Below, piece after piece: positions 20,938 to 28,962 of a stretch of 64,000 nucleotides of DNA. This DNA is from Multivorans sp965232105 (GTDB lineage Bacteria > Acidobacteriota > Thermoanaerobaculia > Multivoradales > Multivoraceae), in assembly GCA_965232105.1 (NCBI GenBank), contig OZ246956.1, positions 4,851,770-4,915,769 on the forward strand, given 5' to 3'. The notes beneath the pieces are model-generated. The model was not told the DNA's origin. It did not search any database and was given only the letters and a program-made list of their open reading frames with translations. The position numbers and the translations under genes were made by a program. Within the stretch, counting starts at the first letter, position 1. Every line of letters begins with the position of its first letter.

Positions 20938-21905
20938 CTACGCCGAATCCCTCAGGCCGACCCGCGAGTACAACTGCTCCTTGAAGTCATCGAACGCCTC
21001 CGAGTCGCCGCGCGTGATCTCATCGAGTTCGAAGAACCTGTCGGTGGTCGGGGATTCGCTCCGAAGAAGCTCGTGGTCCAGGCCAGCAATTCCGAGGATC
21101 GTCCAGCATTCGGTGAAACCGTCATTCTTGGCCTTCTGGTGGCTCTTCTAGGCCTCGCCTACTCGGTTGTGGACGTTCGAGACGTCCTTCCCTCCCTTGA
21201 TCTCGATCGCGACAACAGGTCGGCTGCGGCCGGAAGGCAGTTCCTCGTGGATGGCGATGTCGGGGTCGGAAGCGAAGAAGATCCGGACAGGTGCGCCGGC
21301 GGCGTTGCGCATCTTGATGGCGGACCGATCCAGTCCAAGGTGGGCGCTCTCCGTCAGGACTGCGATCAGGTCAAACACCCGCCTGGCGGCTTGCTGACCG
21401 ACACGGTTCAGGGCTCCTCCCCGCAGCTGCGGTCCCAAAGTGAGCAGCGTCAGGTCGTGAACCTTCGATTGGGTCAACCGATCAACTGAACGCACGAAGT
21501 GGGCCGCGCTGATGCAGAGACAGCGCGCAAGTTCGGCTACGCGATCCTCCTGCGTCCTGGACAGGCTTGCTTTCTCCTCCATCGACTTGAAGGCGCTCAG
21601 CCCGTGTGCCTTGCCGTAGAACTGCTTCTGCGAAAACCCGAGCAGAAGCCGGTAGTAGCCGAGCAGACACGGATTGGCCCTGAGCAGACTCGGCACCGCG
21701 AAGAGATCTCGCCTCTCAGTCCCCAGCCGGCCAGACGTTGAAGTGCTGCCTTGTCAGCGAACTGGCGGAGTTCCCGATCAACCATGTGGACGTCCGTTTC
21801 GGAGGACGCCCTCAAGAGAGCATCGAGCAAGTGAGTTGACCTGAGCCGCTCCAGGTTCCGGTAGAACGAGATCTGGAGGTCCGGCAGCGGGGGGTCCAGG
21901 GTCAC
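20938..21905 (-). pseudogene. XcyI/XmaI-like type II restriction endonuclease, broken by a frameshift and an amber codon
   Basis: Conceptual translation gives about 322 residues resembling the XcyI family (XcyI and XmaI cut CCCGGG), including LGYYRLLLGFSQKQFYG, DLTLLTLGPQLRGG and the nuclease-type AIEIKGGKDVSN. Two lesions interrupt it. Near 21700-21710 the reading GLRGEI must shift frame to reach AVPSLLRANP, consistent with loss of one base (total length is 3n+2). At 21148-21150 a TAG interrupts GEA*KSHQKAKNDGF, where GAG would restore the frame; the downstream 69 codons remain open to a TAG at 20938. The GTG start at 21905 overlaps the methyltransferase stop as GTGA. The nuclease is probably inactive unless the lesions are sequencing or assembly errors. 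Confidence 0.85.
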
Positions 21906-22774
21906 TGCGCCGTGTCGTAGTCGAGCGTGAAGAGGGTTCGCTGGGTCGAGCGGATGCGCTTCGCCGCCAGTTCGGCATACGCGGGGTTCAGCTCGATGCC
22001 CGCGTACCTGCGGCGCTGTTGCGCGCAGACGACGCCGACCGTGCCCGAACCAAAGAAGGGATCGAGCACCCAGTCTCCCGGAATGGACGCGGTGAGAATG
22101 CAGGGTTCGATCAATCTGGGAGGAAAAGTCGCGAAGTGGGCGCCGGCGAAGGGCTCCGTCGGTACGGACCAGACCGTCCGGCGGTTCCGACCCTTGACGC
22201 GGGCCTTGGAGGCGTCGTAGTGATAGCGAAGCGATTTCGTGAACAGGAACATGTACTCGTGAGATCGCGTCGGGCGATCCTTGACGCTCTCGGGCATGCA
22301 GTTGGGCTTCTCCCAGATGATGTCGCTGCGGAAGTACCAGCCCGCATCCCTTAACGCGAAAGCAACCATCCACGGAATCCCCACGAGGTCCTTCGGCTTC
22401 ATGCCCTCAGGCGTCCGTGCCCTGTAGCTCATCGCGCGAACAGGGTTCTTCTTGTCCGGCGCCCGCGTCGCGCGGTTACCGCTCGTGTAGCTGTCGCCCA
22501 GGTTGAGCCAGAGCGTGCCGTCGTCCCGAAGAACCCTCCGCACCTCGTCGAAGATAGCCGTCAGGCGCTTGATGTACACGGCCGGATCCGGCTCGGCGCC
22601 GATCTGGTTCTCTTCGGCATAGTCGCGAAGCCCCCAGTAAGGCGGGGACGTGACGCACGTCCGGAACCAGGAATCGGGAAGGGACGGCAGGACGGCCTCG
22701 GCCGCCCCTCGAAAGAGCGTGGAACGCTCCAAAGTGGCTGGATCGTCGGCTGGCGCTGCGGTGACCAAGTCCAC
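21902..22774 (-). CDS. Type II DNA methyltransferase, N4-cytosine-like (M.XcyI/M.XmaI type)
   Basis: A 290-residue intact methyltransferase. The catalytic motif is TSPPYWGLRDY (about residues 42-52), with TSPPY as in N4-cytosine enzymes, and the AdoMet-binding motif DPFFGSGTVG comes later (about residues 242-251), the beta-class order. It is followed by a broken XcyI-like nuclease in a translationally coupled position, so CCCGGG is the expected target; this is inferred from the nuclease family. With the nuclease dead, the enzyme would behave as an orphan methyltransferase. Start is GTG at 22774; no other close start gives a better N-terminus. Confidence 0.9.
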   Translation of the reverse strand: MDLVTAAPADDPATLERSTLFRGAAEAVLPSLPDSWFRTCVTSPPYWGLRDYAEENQIGAEPDPAVYIKRLTAIFDEVRRVLRDDGTLWLNLGDSYTSGNRATRAPDKKNPVRAMSYRARTPEGMKPKDLVGIPWMVAFALRDAGWYFRSDIIWEKPNCMPESVKDRPTRSHEYMFLFTKSLRYHYDASKARVKGRNRRTVWSVPTEPFAGAHFATFPPRLIEPCILTASIPGDWVLDPFFGSGTVGVVCAQQRRRYAGIELNPAYAELAAKRIRSTQRTLFTLDYDTAQ

Positions 22775-22804
22775 GGCCTGACTCTACTACCTGCCTCGGC
22801 GCAC

Positions 22805-24292
22805 CTAAGGTCGGAAGGGCCCGCCGATGCCCATCACGTCGCCGAGCACCGCCCAGAACTTCGACTTCCTCGCATTCTCCTTCCGAATGGCCGCGAAGTA
22901 GGCGTCGTGGTCCTCGAAGCCGCGGTAGTCGTCGATCTTCTCCGCGAGCCCGGCGCAGGCGAGCAAGCGCCTTGACGCGTGCCGATAGCGTGAGGAGCGA
23001 GCGTTCACCATCGCGAAGTCGATCATTGCCCGCAGGGCAAGGGTCGCGGCCAGTGGATGATCGGCTGCGAGCGCCGATGCGGCGGCGTTCAACACGTCGT
23101 AGTAGTCGCCGTTCAGTTCCCGCGCTCTTCGTATGACGACCGCGGCGGCTCGCGCGGGATCCGGCCATTCGAGCAGAAACTCCAGGGCGGCATGCAGGTC
23201 CTGGTAGCCGGCGACGTGGTTGAGCGCCTTCTCGGTAGCCGTCGCCGCGCCGGCTTCGTCCAACCGTTCAAGGCAAGCACGCAGGCACTTCTCGTCGAGC
23301 TTCTTCTCGAATGTCTCCCATCGCGCGACCTGGGCCTCCGCGTTTCGGCCCAAGGCTTCAAGCACGTCGATTCGAGTCTCGCGCCACTCTTCGTCAGGCG
23401 CCGGCCAGCCACCGTCCCGCACCAGCCGGGCGTCATCGAGGATACGAAGCGCCTCTTCCGGGCGGTCGGCCTCGAGCAGGCGTCGCGCGATCTCCGCCGC
23501 GAAGACCGGAATCCGCCGCTTCCGCTCGTCGTACTGCTCCATGAAGGCGTCCACATCGCCCTGGGCGTCGGCGATGTCCTCCAGGGCCTGGGGAATCGCC
23601 CGCTCGAACAATACAAGAGCGTCATCCTCATCCGCTCTTCCGGGGGACCGGCCCCAAGGACCCGGTACGACGTTGCTTCGGCCCGCCCCCCGCGCGGCTG
23701 CCGACCTGCCGTCCCGAAGCACCAGCACTCTCAGTCGAAGGTGCTCAAGCCCCGCTTGCCCCAGAGCGGGCCCCAGTTCACCGATCAGTCCGTCGTAGTT
23801 GCCGAAGCCGTTCCTCCAGATCGCTTCGAAGGTCCTGTCGGCGAGCTTGACAGGGTCGGGGCAAGCGGCGGCGGCAACGCGACCGATGTCGGCGCGGGCC
23901 GACCGGAAGACCTCGCCAACCAGGCCGTAGCTGTCGTCGCAACGATCGAAGACCCGCTCGCCCAGCGTGATGAATCGCCACAGCAGCTCCAGGGCCAAGC
24001 CCGGATCCTGTTCGGTCACGTGCTTCTGAATCGCCTCCCTCTGGACTTCCAAGTCATCCGCCAAGGTCGCGGCGTGGGAACGGGACACGAACTTCTTCGC
24101 ACGGCTCAACGCCGCCAGACGCCTCCGTATCTCGGCCGCGGCCGCGTCGGGACCGTTTGCTGCCGCAAGCTCCAGGCGCAACTGACGCTTCGCCACGGCG
24201 TCGTGCGCGGTGGCCGCCGACAGGAGTTCCGCGAGCTTTCGAGCACCCAGCGTCTCCAGTGCCCTCGCATCGATCGTGTTCTTGGTCGCCAT
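22805..24292 (-). CDS. DUF6880-like helical-repeat protein
   Basis: A 495-residue soluble, Ala/Leu/Arg-rich all-helical protein without signal peptide. The N-terminus (NTIDARALETLGARKLAELL, then RRLAALSRAKKFVSR) and the WRFITLGERVFDRCDDSYG segment match my recollection of DUF6880 proteins. The rest looks like degenerate TPR-type helix pairs. No catalytic motif stands out. It lies 30 bp downstream-to-upstream of the methyltransferase on the same strand, within a cluster of restriction and toxin-antitoxin genes. A role in defence is possible but unproven; DUF6880 function is unknown to me. Confidence 0.65.
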   Translation of the reverse strand: MATKNTIDARALETLGARKLAELLSAATAHDAVAKRQLRLELAAANGPDAAAAEIRRRLAALSRAKKFVSRSHAATLADDLEVQREAIQKHVTEQDPGLALELLWRFITLGERVFDRCDDSYGLVGEVFRSARADIGRVAAAACPDPVKLADRTFEAIWRNGFGNYDGLIGELGPALGQAGLEHLRLRVLVLRDGRSAAARGAGRSNVVPGPWGRSPGRADEDDALVLFERAIPQALEDIADAQGDVDAFMEQYDERKRRIPVFAAEIARRLLEADRPEEALRILDDARLVRDGGWPAPDEEWRETRIDVLEALGRNAEAQVARWETFEKKLDEKCLRACLERLDEAGAATATEKALNHVAGYQDLHAALEFLLEWPDPARAAAVVIRRARELNGDYYDVLNAAASALAADHPLAATLALRAMIDFAMVNARSSRYRHASRRLLACAGLAEKIDDYRGFEDHDAYFAAIRKENARKSKFWAVLGDVMGIGGPFRP

Positions 24293-24318
24293 TGTTCTCC
24301 GATCGTCCAGTCCGCCGA

Positions 24319-25497
24319 CTACAAGTCCTCCAGCAGCCGTCCGGCGGCCACTGCTCGCACGTTCTCGATCATCGGGAACGAGCGGTCGCCAGCGTGGATC
24401 ACCGTCAGTTCAGCGAGTTCCAGGTCGCGGAGCGCCGAGCGCATGGAGGGTGTTGTGCGCGGCGACGACGTCCGTTTGATCTCGTAGCCGACCCGGTGGT
24501 CGCCGCGGTCCACGAGCAGGTCGAGTTCGGCCCCGGTGTGGGCGCGCCAGAAGTAGACACGCTCTTCCGGTAGTTCCAGGAGCGTCAGCAACTGCTCGAG
24601 GATGAAGCCCTCCCAGGACGCGCCGCACTTCGGGTGGCGTTCGAGGGCGATCCGGTTGTCCACGGCCAGCAGGGTGTGAAGCAGACCGGGGTCCCGGATG
24701 TAGACCTTCGGCATCTTGACCTGACGCTTGCGGAGGTTCGCGTGCCAGGGCTGCAGTTGACGCACGACGAGAGCCGCCGTGAGCTGATCGAGATACCGGC
24801 GGACCGTGGTATCCGAGACGCCGAAGGAACGACCGAAGTCCGAACCGTTCCAGGTCTGGCCGTGCCAGTGGGCCAGCATTCTCCAGAAGCGGCCCAGCGT
24901 GGGACCCGGGATCCGGCTTCCCAGGGCGGGCAGGTCACGCTGGAGAAAGGTGTTGACGAATTGACGGCGCCAGCGGTCGCTTTCTCCGTCGGACGCGGCG
25001 AGGAACGAGCGCGGAAAGCCACCCCGGAGCCAAAGCTCGTCCAGCTTGGCGATTCCCGTCTCAGCAAAGGAGAAACCGGGCAACAGGTAGTAGGCGATTC
25101 GACCGGCCAGGGTTTCCGACCCCTGCCGCAGCAGATGCGGCGAGGCGCTGCCGAGCACCAGGAACCGGGCCGGGAGTGGTCCCCGGTCGGCGAGGACACG
25201 AAGTACCGGGAAGAGTTCCGGGCGCAACTGGATCTCGTCGAGGACGACAAGCCCCTGAAGACCCGAAAGTGCCAGCCTGGGTTCGTCCAGGCGGGCCAGG
25301 TCGTCGGGGTCCTCCAGATCGAAGCGATGGACCGGTGTGGCATCTGGCGTAGCGACGGCCGCTATCTGCTTCGCGAGGGTGGTCTTCCCGACTTGGCGAG
25401 CGCCCAGGATGCCGACCACGGGGAACTGCTGGAGGAGGCTCCCGATCGCCTCGACATGCTGCTGTCGCTGGATGAACTCGGGGGACATGAGGCGCAT
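24319..25497 (-). CDS. AAA-family ATPase with DUF4143 C-terminal domain
   Basis: A 392-residue protein. Walker A is GARQVGKTT (about residues 32-40) and Walker B is VVLDEIQ; the sensor-like GSASPHLLR follows. The C-terminal half (about 200-380) has the DUF4143 winged-helix/nuclease-like layout, with WEGFILEQLL, then FWRAHTGAELDLLVDRG and YEIKRTSSP, which resemble PD-(D/E)xK nuclease-fold residues (E...D...ExK). Such proteins are widespread in accessory regions and are often single, mobile genes. The ATG at 25497 is preceded within a few codons by another candidate (MSPEF), so the start may be 9 bp shorter. Confidence 0.85.
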   Translation of the reverse strand: MRLMSPEFIQRQQHVEAIGSLLQQFPVVGILGARQVGKTTLAKQIAAVATPDATPVHRFDLEDPDDLARLDEPRLALSGLQGLVVLDEIQLRPELFPVLRVLADRGPLPARFLVLGSASPHLLRQGSETLAGRIAYYLLPGFSFAETGIAKLDELWLRGGFPRSFLAASDGESDRWRRQFVNTFLQRDLPALGSRIPGPTLGRFWRMLAHWHGQTWNGSDFGRSFGVSDTTVRRYLDQLTAALVVRQLQPWHANLRKRQVKMPKVYIRDPGLLHTLLAVDNRIALERHPKCGASWEGFILEQLLTLLELPEERVYFWRAHTGAELDLLVDRGDHRVGYEIKRTSSPRTTPSMRSALRDLELAELTVIHAGDRSFPMIENVRAVAAGRLLEDL

Positions 25498-25648
25498 TCT
25501 ACCGGGAAATCTCGGCGCCTTCCACCGAACTTTCCTCCTGCCTCCTCGAGATTGAGCGAACGCAATCCATGACCTCGCCGTCCCGCGGACCGAGAGTGCA
25601 AGGCTGGACGACAGTCGTATCGAGCGACCCGCAGAGCCTCAGCCTGAA

Positions 25649-26080
25649 TCAGCCAAGCCGGGAGTCAAGCCGGAACGGCCGTAACCTGCCCGGCTTCACT
25701 CGGTCGAAGTCCCGATGAAGCGGGTTGATGACGACGTTGCGCTCCAGCGGGTTGACGACACTGGGAACAGCGACCGCCAGGTGGCGATCCAGGGCGGCTG
25801 CGCCGAGCCGCTGACTGTCCGGGTCGTCCGGTTCGACCTCCAGGTGAGCGATCGAACCGTCCGGGACGTTCAGATCGACAATCCGATAGGCCGGGTGATC
25901 CACTCCGAACGGCAGGCCGACCAGAATCTCCAACAGGGCGAGGGATGAGGTTTCGCTGCAGTAGACGGCCCGCATCCCCGGTGGGCTCCATCTGCCGCCT
26001 CTGCGGGCCGCGCCGCCACCGTCCAGGATCGTGGCCACGTCCGGAGCCCACTGCGTCCGGGCGAGTCGCCAGACCTTCAC
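25649..26080 (-). CDS. RES-domain toxin (NAD+ phosphorylase type)
   Basis: A 143-residue RES-domain protein. The family signature is visible: an early Arg in WRLAR, GGRWSPPGMRAVYCSET with the conserved Arg/Tyr/Ser positions, and SSLALLEILVG carrying the Glu. Characterised RES toxins such as MbcT degrade NAD+. It lies 7 bp downstream of an Xre/MbcA-like antitoxin gene on the same strand, the standard order for this toxin-antitoxin type. Length is normal and no break is seen, so it is probably functional. Confidence 0.88.
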   Translation of the reverse strand: MKVWRLARTQWAPDVATILDGGGAARRGGRWSPPGMRAVYCSETSSLALLEILVGLPFGVDHPAYRIVDLNVPDGSIAHLEVEPDDPDSQRLGAAALDRHLAVAVPSVVNPLERNVVINPLHRDFDRVKPGRLRPFRLDSRLG

Positions 26081-26087
26081 GCGAGCC

Positions 26088-26486
26088 TCACAGGGGGATG
26101 CCGTGGGCGAGCCGGTGGAGGACCGTCAGAACCTCCTCCGCACCGACCTCCGTGTCGGAATGCTCCAGGGGCGTTTCGCCGGCCAACGCGGGATTGCGGC
26201 GCTTGAGCCAGCGGACCGCGCTGTCGTGGTTGTAGTCGAAGAACTCGAGCGCTGCGTTGTACACGCGGGCCAGCCGCGCCGCGCGGTCGCTCTCGTGCCG
26301 GGTGAGCCGGCCCTGCTTCAGCCGGCGGAGCATGGTCTGGCGTGGAATGCCGACGACTGCAACGAGTTCCAGATCGGAGACCTGGAGCAGCCGCTTGAGC
26401 TCGGAGAGGATGCTGGCAGATGCTCCGCCCCGGATCTCCTCGAGATCGGGGATGCTGAGTGGTTGTGCGTGCCCCGGTCTGATCAT
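26088..26486 (-). CDS. Xre/MbcA/ParS-type antitoxin
   Basis: A 132-residue antitoxin for the RES toxin. An N-terminal helix-turn-helix region is seen around LVAVVGIPRQTMLRRLKQG (residues about 42-60), followed by the Xre-MbcA-ParS toxin-binding domain with LARVYNAALEFFDYNHDSAVRWLKRRNPALAGETPLE as its characteristic stretch (residues about 72-106, described not quoted as a motif). It should bind both the toxin and its own promoter. A candidate operator lies 37-56 bp upstream of the start. Confidence 0.88.
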   Translation of the reverse strand: MIRPGHAQPLSIPDLEEIRGGASASILSELKRLLQVSDLELVAVVGIPRQTMLRRLKQGRLTRHESDRAARLARVYNAALEFFDYNHDSAVRWLKRRNPALAGETPLEHSDTEVGAEEVLTVLHRLAHGIPL

Positions 26487-26522
26487 GGCTCTCTCGTCTT
26501 CCCGGAACCCTGAAGTCCCATA

Positions 26523-26542
26523 TGGTACAGGAGAGAGTACCA
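26523..26542 (-). promoter_or_regulatory. Inverted repeat upstream of the RES/Xre operon (candidate operator)
   Basis: TGGTAC-aggagaga-GTACCA forms a perfect 6-bp inverted repeat, and a third GGTACC occurs about 10 bp further on. The position just upstream of the antitoxin start fits an autoregulatory site for the Xre-type antitoxin. The rest of the 210-bp gap to the phosphofructokinase gene shows nothing I can identify. Confidence 0.45.
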
Positions 26543-26696
26543 GGAAGGCCCGGTACCTTCCAGTTCGTGCTCGCCGCTTCGCGGCATCGCTCTTGATGCC
26601 GGCCGGGACCCGGATGGCGCGATCCCCGCCACCCGCGAACCAGTCCGTGCGCCCGTCCGCGGGCGCATGGATCGCAGGCGGCGCACCCAGTGTTTG

Positions 26697-27779
26697 CTAC
26701 TCGCCGAGGCAGATGCCGAGGTCGCGGGCGGTGGCGACGACGTCTGCTTCCAGGGGGACGCTCTTCATCCGGCTGACCGCGCGCTCGAGCGGCACTGCCC
26801 GCACGGTGGGCGGGTCGAGGGCGACCATCACGCCAAACTTCCCTTCTTCGATCTGGCGGACGGCCGCAGCGCCGAAGCGCAGGGCGATCAAGCGGTCGTA
26901 GGGGATCGGCTGGCCGCCGCGCTGGAGGTGGCCGAGGGTGACGGTGCGGGTCTCCTTGCCGGTGCGTTCGTGAATCTCCGCCGCCACCCGCTCGGCGACA
27001 CCGCCGAGCCGCTCGACCGGACCGCCTCCGACGCTCTTCGACCAGGTGAAGTCGCCGCCGACCGGTCGCGCTCCCTCGGCCGCCACGACGACCGCGAAGT
27101 GTCGTCCCCGCCGCTCACGCGCCATGAGGTGATCGCATACTTCGTCCATGTCGTACGGGATCTCGGGGATCAGGATGACCTGGGCCGTCGCCGCGACGCC
27201 CGCAAAGAGGGCGATCCAGCCCGCGTAGCGGCCCATCAGCTCGACGACGAAGATGCGGTCGTGCGCCTCGGCGGTCGAGTGCAGCCGCTCGATGGCCGCC
27301 GTCGCTACATCGACCGCGGTGTGGAAGCCGAAGGTCACGTTGGTGCCGGCAAGGTCGTTGTCGATCGTCTTCGGCACGCCGACGACCGGTACACCGAGTC
27401 CGTGCAGCTTGAGGGCAAGCCGCATGGAACCATCGCCGCCGACCGCGACGAGCGCGTCCAGGCCGAGCCGATGGAAACCTGCGATCGCTTCCTCCGTGAG
27501 GTCCTCCACGACGACCGAGCCGTCCTCCTGCTCGACCCGGCGCTCGAAGGGGTTCGCGCCGCTGCGCGTGCCCAGGATCGTGCCGCCGAGATGGGTCGTG
27601 CCGCGCACCGCGTCACGGTCGAGGACGCGGACCTGGCTTGGATCGAAGAATGCGCCGTAGCCGCGCAGCAGGCCGAAGACCTCCCAGCCGCGGCGAATGG
27701 AGGCCAGCGTGACGGCCCGGATCACCGCGTTGAGGCCAGGGGCGTCGCCGCCGCCGGTGCTGATGCCGATGCGCTTCAT
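26697..27779 (-). CDS. pfkA: 6-phosphofructokinase, mixed-substrate (group III/clade X-like) type
   Basis: A 360-residue glycolytic kinase that phosphorylates fructose 6-phosphate. GISTGGGDAPGLNAVIR (nucleotide site), GGDGS (residues 114-118), PKTIDNDL (136-143) and VELMGRYAGWIA are present. The two residues that separate phosphate-donor use are split: Gly117 (equivalent of E. coli Gly104, ATP-like) and Lys137 (equivalent of Gly124, where Lys is typical of PPi enzymes). That Gly/Lys combination is found in the long clade of ATP-preferring PFKs, so ATP is the likely donor but PPi cannot be excluded. Confidence 0.9.
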   Translation of the reverse strand: MKRIGISTGGGDAPGLNAVIRAVTLASIRRGWEVFGLLRGYGAFFDPSQVRVLDRDAVRGTTHLGGTILGTRSGANPFERRVEQEDGSVVVEDLTEEAIAGFHRLGLDALVAVGGDGSMRLALKLHGLGVPVVGVPKTIDNDLAGTNVTFGFHTAVDVATAAIERLHSTAEAHDRIFVVELMGRYAGWIALFAGVAATAQVILIPEIPYDMDEVCDHLMARERRGRHFAVVVAAEGARPVGGDFTWSKSVGGGPVERLGGVAERVAAEIHERTGKETRTVTLGHLQRGGQPIPYDRLIALRFGAAAVRQIEEGKFGVMVALDPPTVRAVPLERAVSRMKSVPLEADVVATARDLGICLGE

Positions 27780-27885
27780 CGAACTGTGGACATTCGCACA
27801 GTGACGCGGCTAGCGTCTACTGCTTGGCCGCACTTCCCGACCAACGCCGACCGACACCCGCGTGGCGGCACAGTCCGCTTCAGCT

Positions 27886-28905
27886 TCAGTCCGGGTTCTC
27901 GAGCCGCTCGTACATCCGCCGGACCTCCGGGTCGGAAGGATTGCGGAAGCCGGTGTCCGACATGTCGATCGTCTCGATCGCCTCCTCGACGGAGACCCCG
28001 GACGCGTGCATCGCCGCAGTCCGCTCCCACAGAGCACGGTAGTAGTCCTGAGACTTCTCGATCGGACTCAGATCGGTCATCGGCGGCCCATGCCCGGGAA
28101 CGACGATGTCGAAGTCGAGCGCCTTCAGGTTCTGAAGCGTCTGGGGCCAGTCGTCGACGTAGCCGTCGCCGAGGAACGACGGTCCACCGAACAGGATGTC
28201 GCCGGTGAAGACGAGCTTGTCCTGCGGGAAGTAGACGACGACGTCGCCGCCCGTGTGGGCGCGGCCCAGGAAGATGACCTGGATCTCGCGGCCGCCCCGG
28301 AACAGCGTCATCTTCTCGTTCATCGTCACGTCGGGCGGCAGCGGGACGATCTCGTCGAAGTCCGCGGCATGGGCGGCGAACATCGCGCGGTAAGCCTCGA
28401 GCCCTTCGCGCTCCTCGTCGTCCTCGGCCGCCTCGATCTCACCCGCGAGCCGCTCGAGCGTCGCCGCGTTCCCGGTCAGGCCACGCTGGTAGGTCGCCTC
28501 CTCGTGAGCGCCTGTCGCCATCTTCATCCGCGTGTACTCGTGGCCGATGATCGGAATGTCGGCGAACTCCTGGTTGCCGTGGGCGTGGTCCCAGTGGTAG
28601 TGGGAGTTGATCAACGCCGTGACGGGCTTGTCCGTGATCGCCGGAATCGAAGCGATCAGGTCCCGCGCCTTGGACGGCGTCACATGGGAATCCACGATGA
28701 CGACGTCCTCGTCGTTGACGATGACGAGCGCGTTGCTGTTGAACACCTGCGCCGTGGTCTGGGTCAGCCAGATGCCGCCCCGGACCTCCATGAAGCGGTG
28801 GGTGTCCGTCGTCGTGGTCCATTCCTGCGCCCACAGCGAACCCGCCGCGAACACCGTGGCCGCGACGAGCGCGGGTCGAATCGTCAGTCGAAGAGCGTGT
28901 CTCAT
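27886..28905 (-). CDS. Exported metallo-beta-lactamase-fold hydrolase
   Basis: A 339-residue protein with a signal peptide (LVAATVFAAGSLWA, cleaved before QEW). The zinc motif HYHWDHAHGN (H-x-H-x-D-H) lies at about residues 103-112, with later ligands in GRAHTGGD, FTGDILFGG and PGHGPP. The central insert is helical and acidic. Such periplasmic MBL-fold proteins range from beta-lactamase-like to quinoprotein-associated or lactonase-like hydrolases; the substrate is not predictable. Divergent from the S10 peptidase with 57 bp between starts. Confidence 0.88.
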   Translation of the reverse strand: MRHALRLTIRPALVAATVFAAGSLWAQEWTTTTDTHRFMEVRGGIWLTQTTAQVFNSNALVIVNDEDVVIVDSHVTPSKARDLIASIPAITDKPVTALINSHYHWDHAHGNQEFADIPIIGHEYTRMKMATGAHEEATYQRGLTGNAATLERLAGEIEAAEDDEEREGLEAYRAMFAAHAADFDEIVPLPPDVTMNEKMTLFRGGREIQVIFLGRAHTGGDVVVYFPQDKLVFTGDILFGGPSFLGDGYVDDWPQTLQNLKALDFDIVVPGHGPPMTDLSPIEKSQDYYRALWERTAAMHASGVSVEEAIETIDMSDTGFRNPSDPEVRRMYERLENPD

Positions 28906-28962
28906 GGTCCTCCCTCTCGTCGTCCGCCAGTTTCCGGCGACGGTCTACAATACGCCAACCTG

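Noticed and set aside
21148..21696. The 182-codon open stretch as a complete small gene
   Set aside because: It starts inside a family-like protein, and matching sequence continues on both sides across a frameshift and a TAG; it is the middle of a broken gene.
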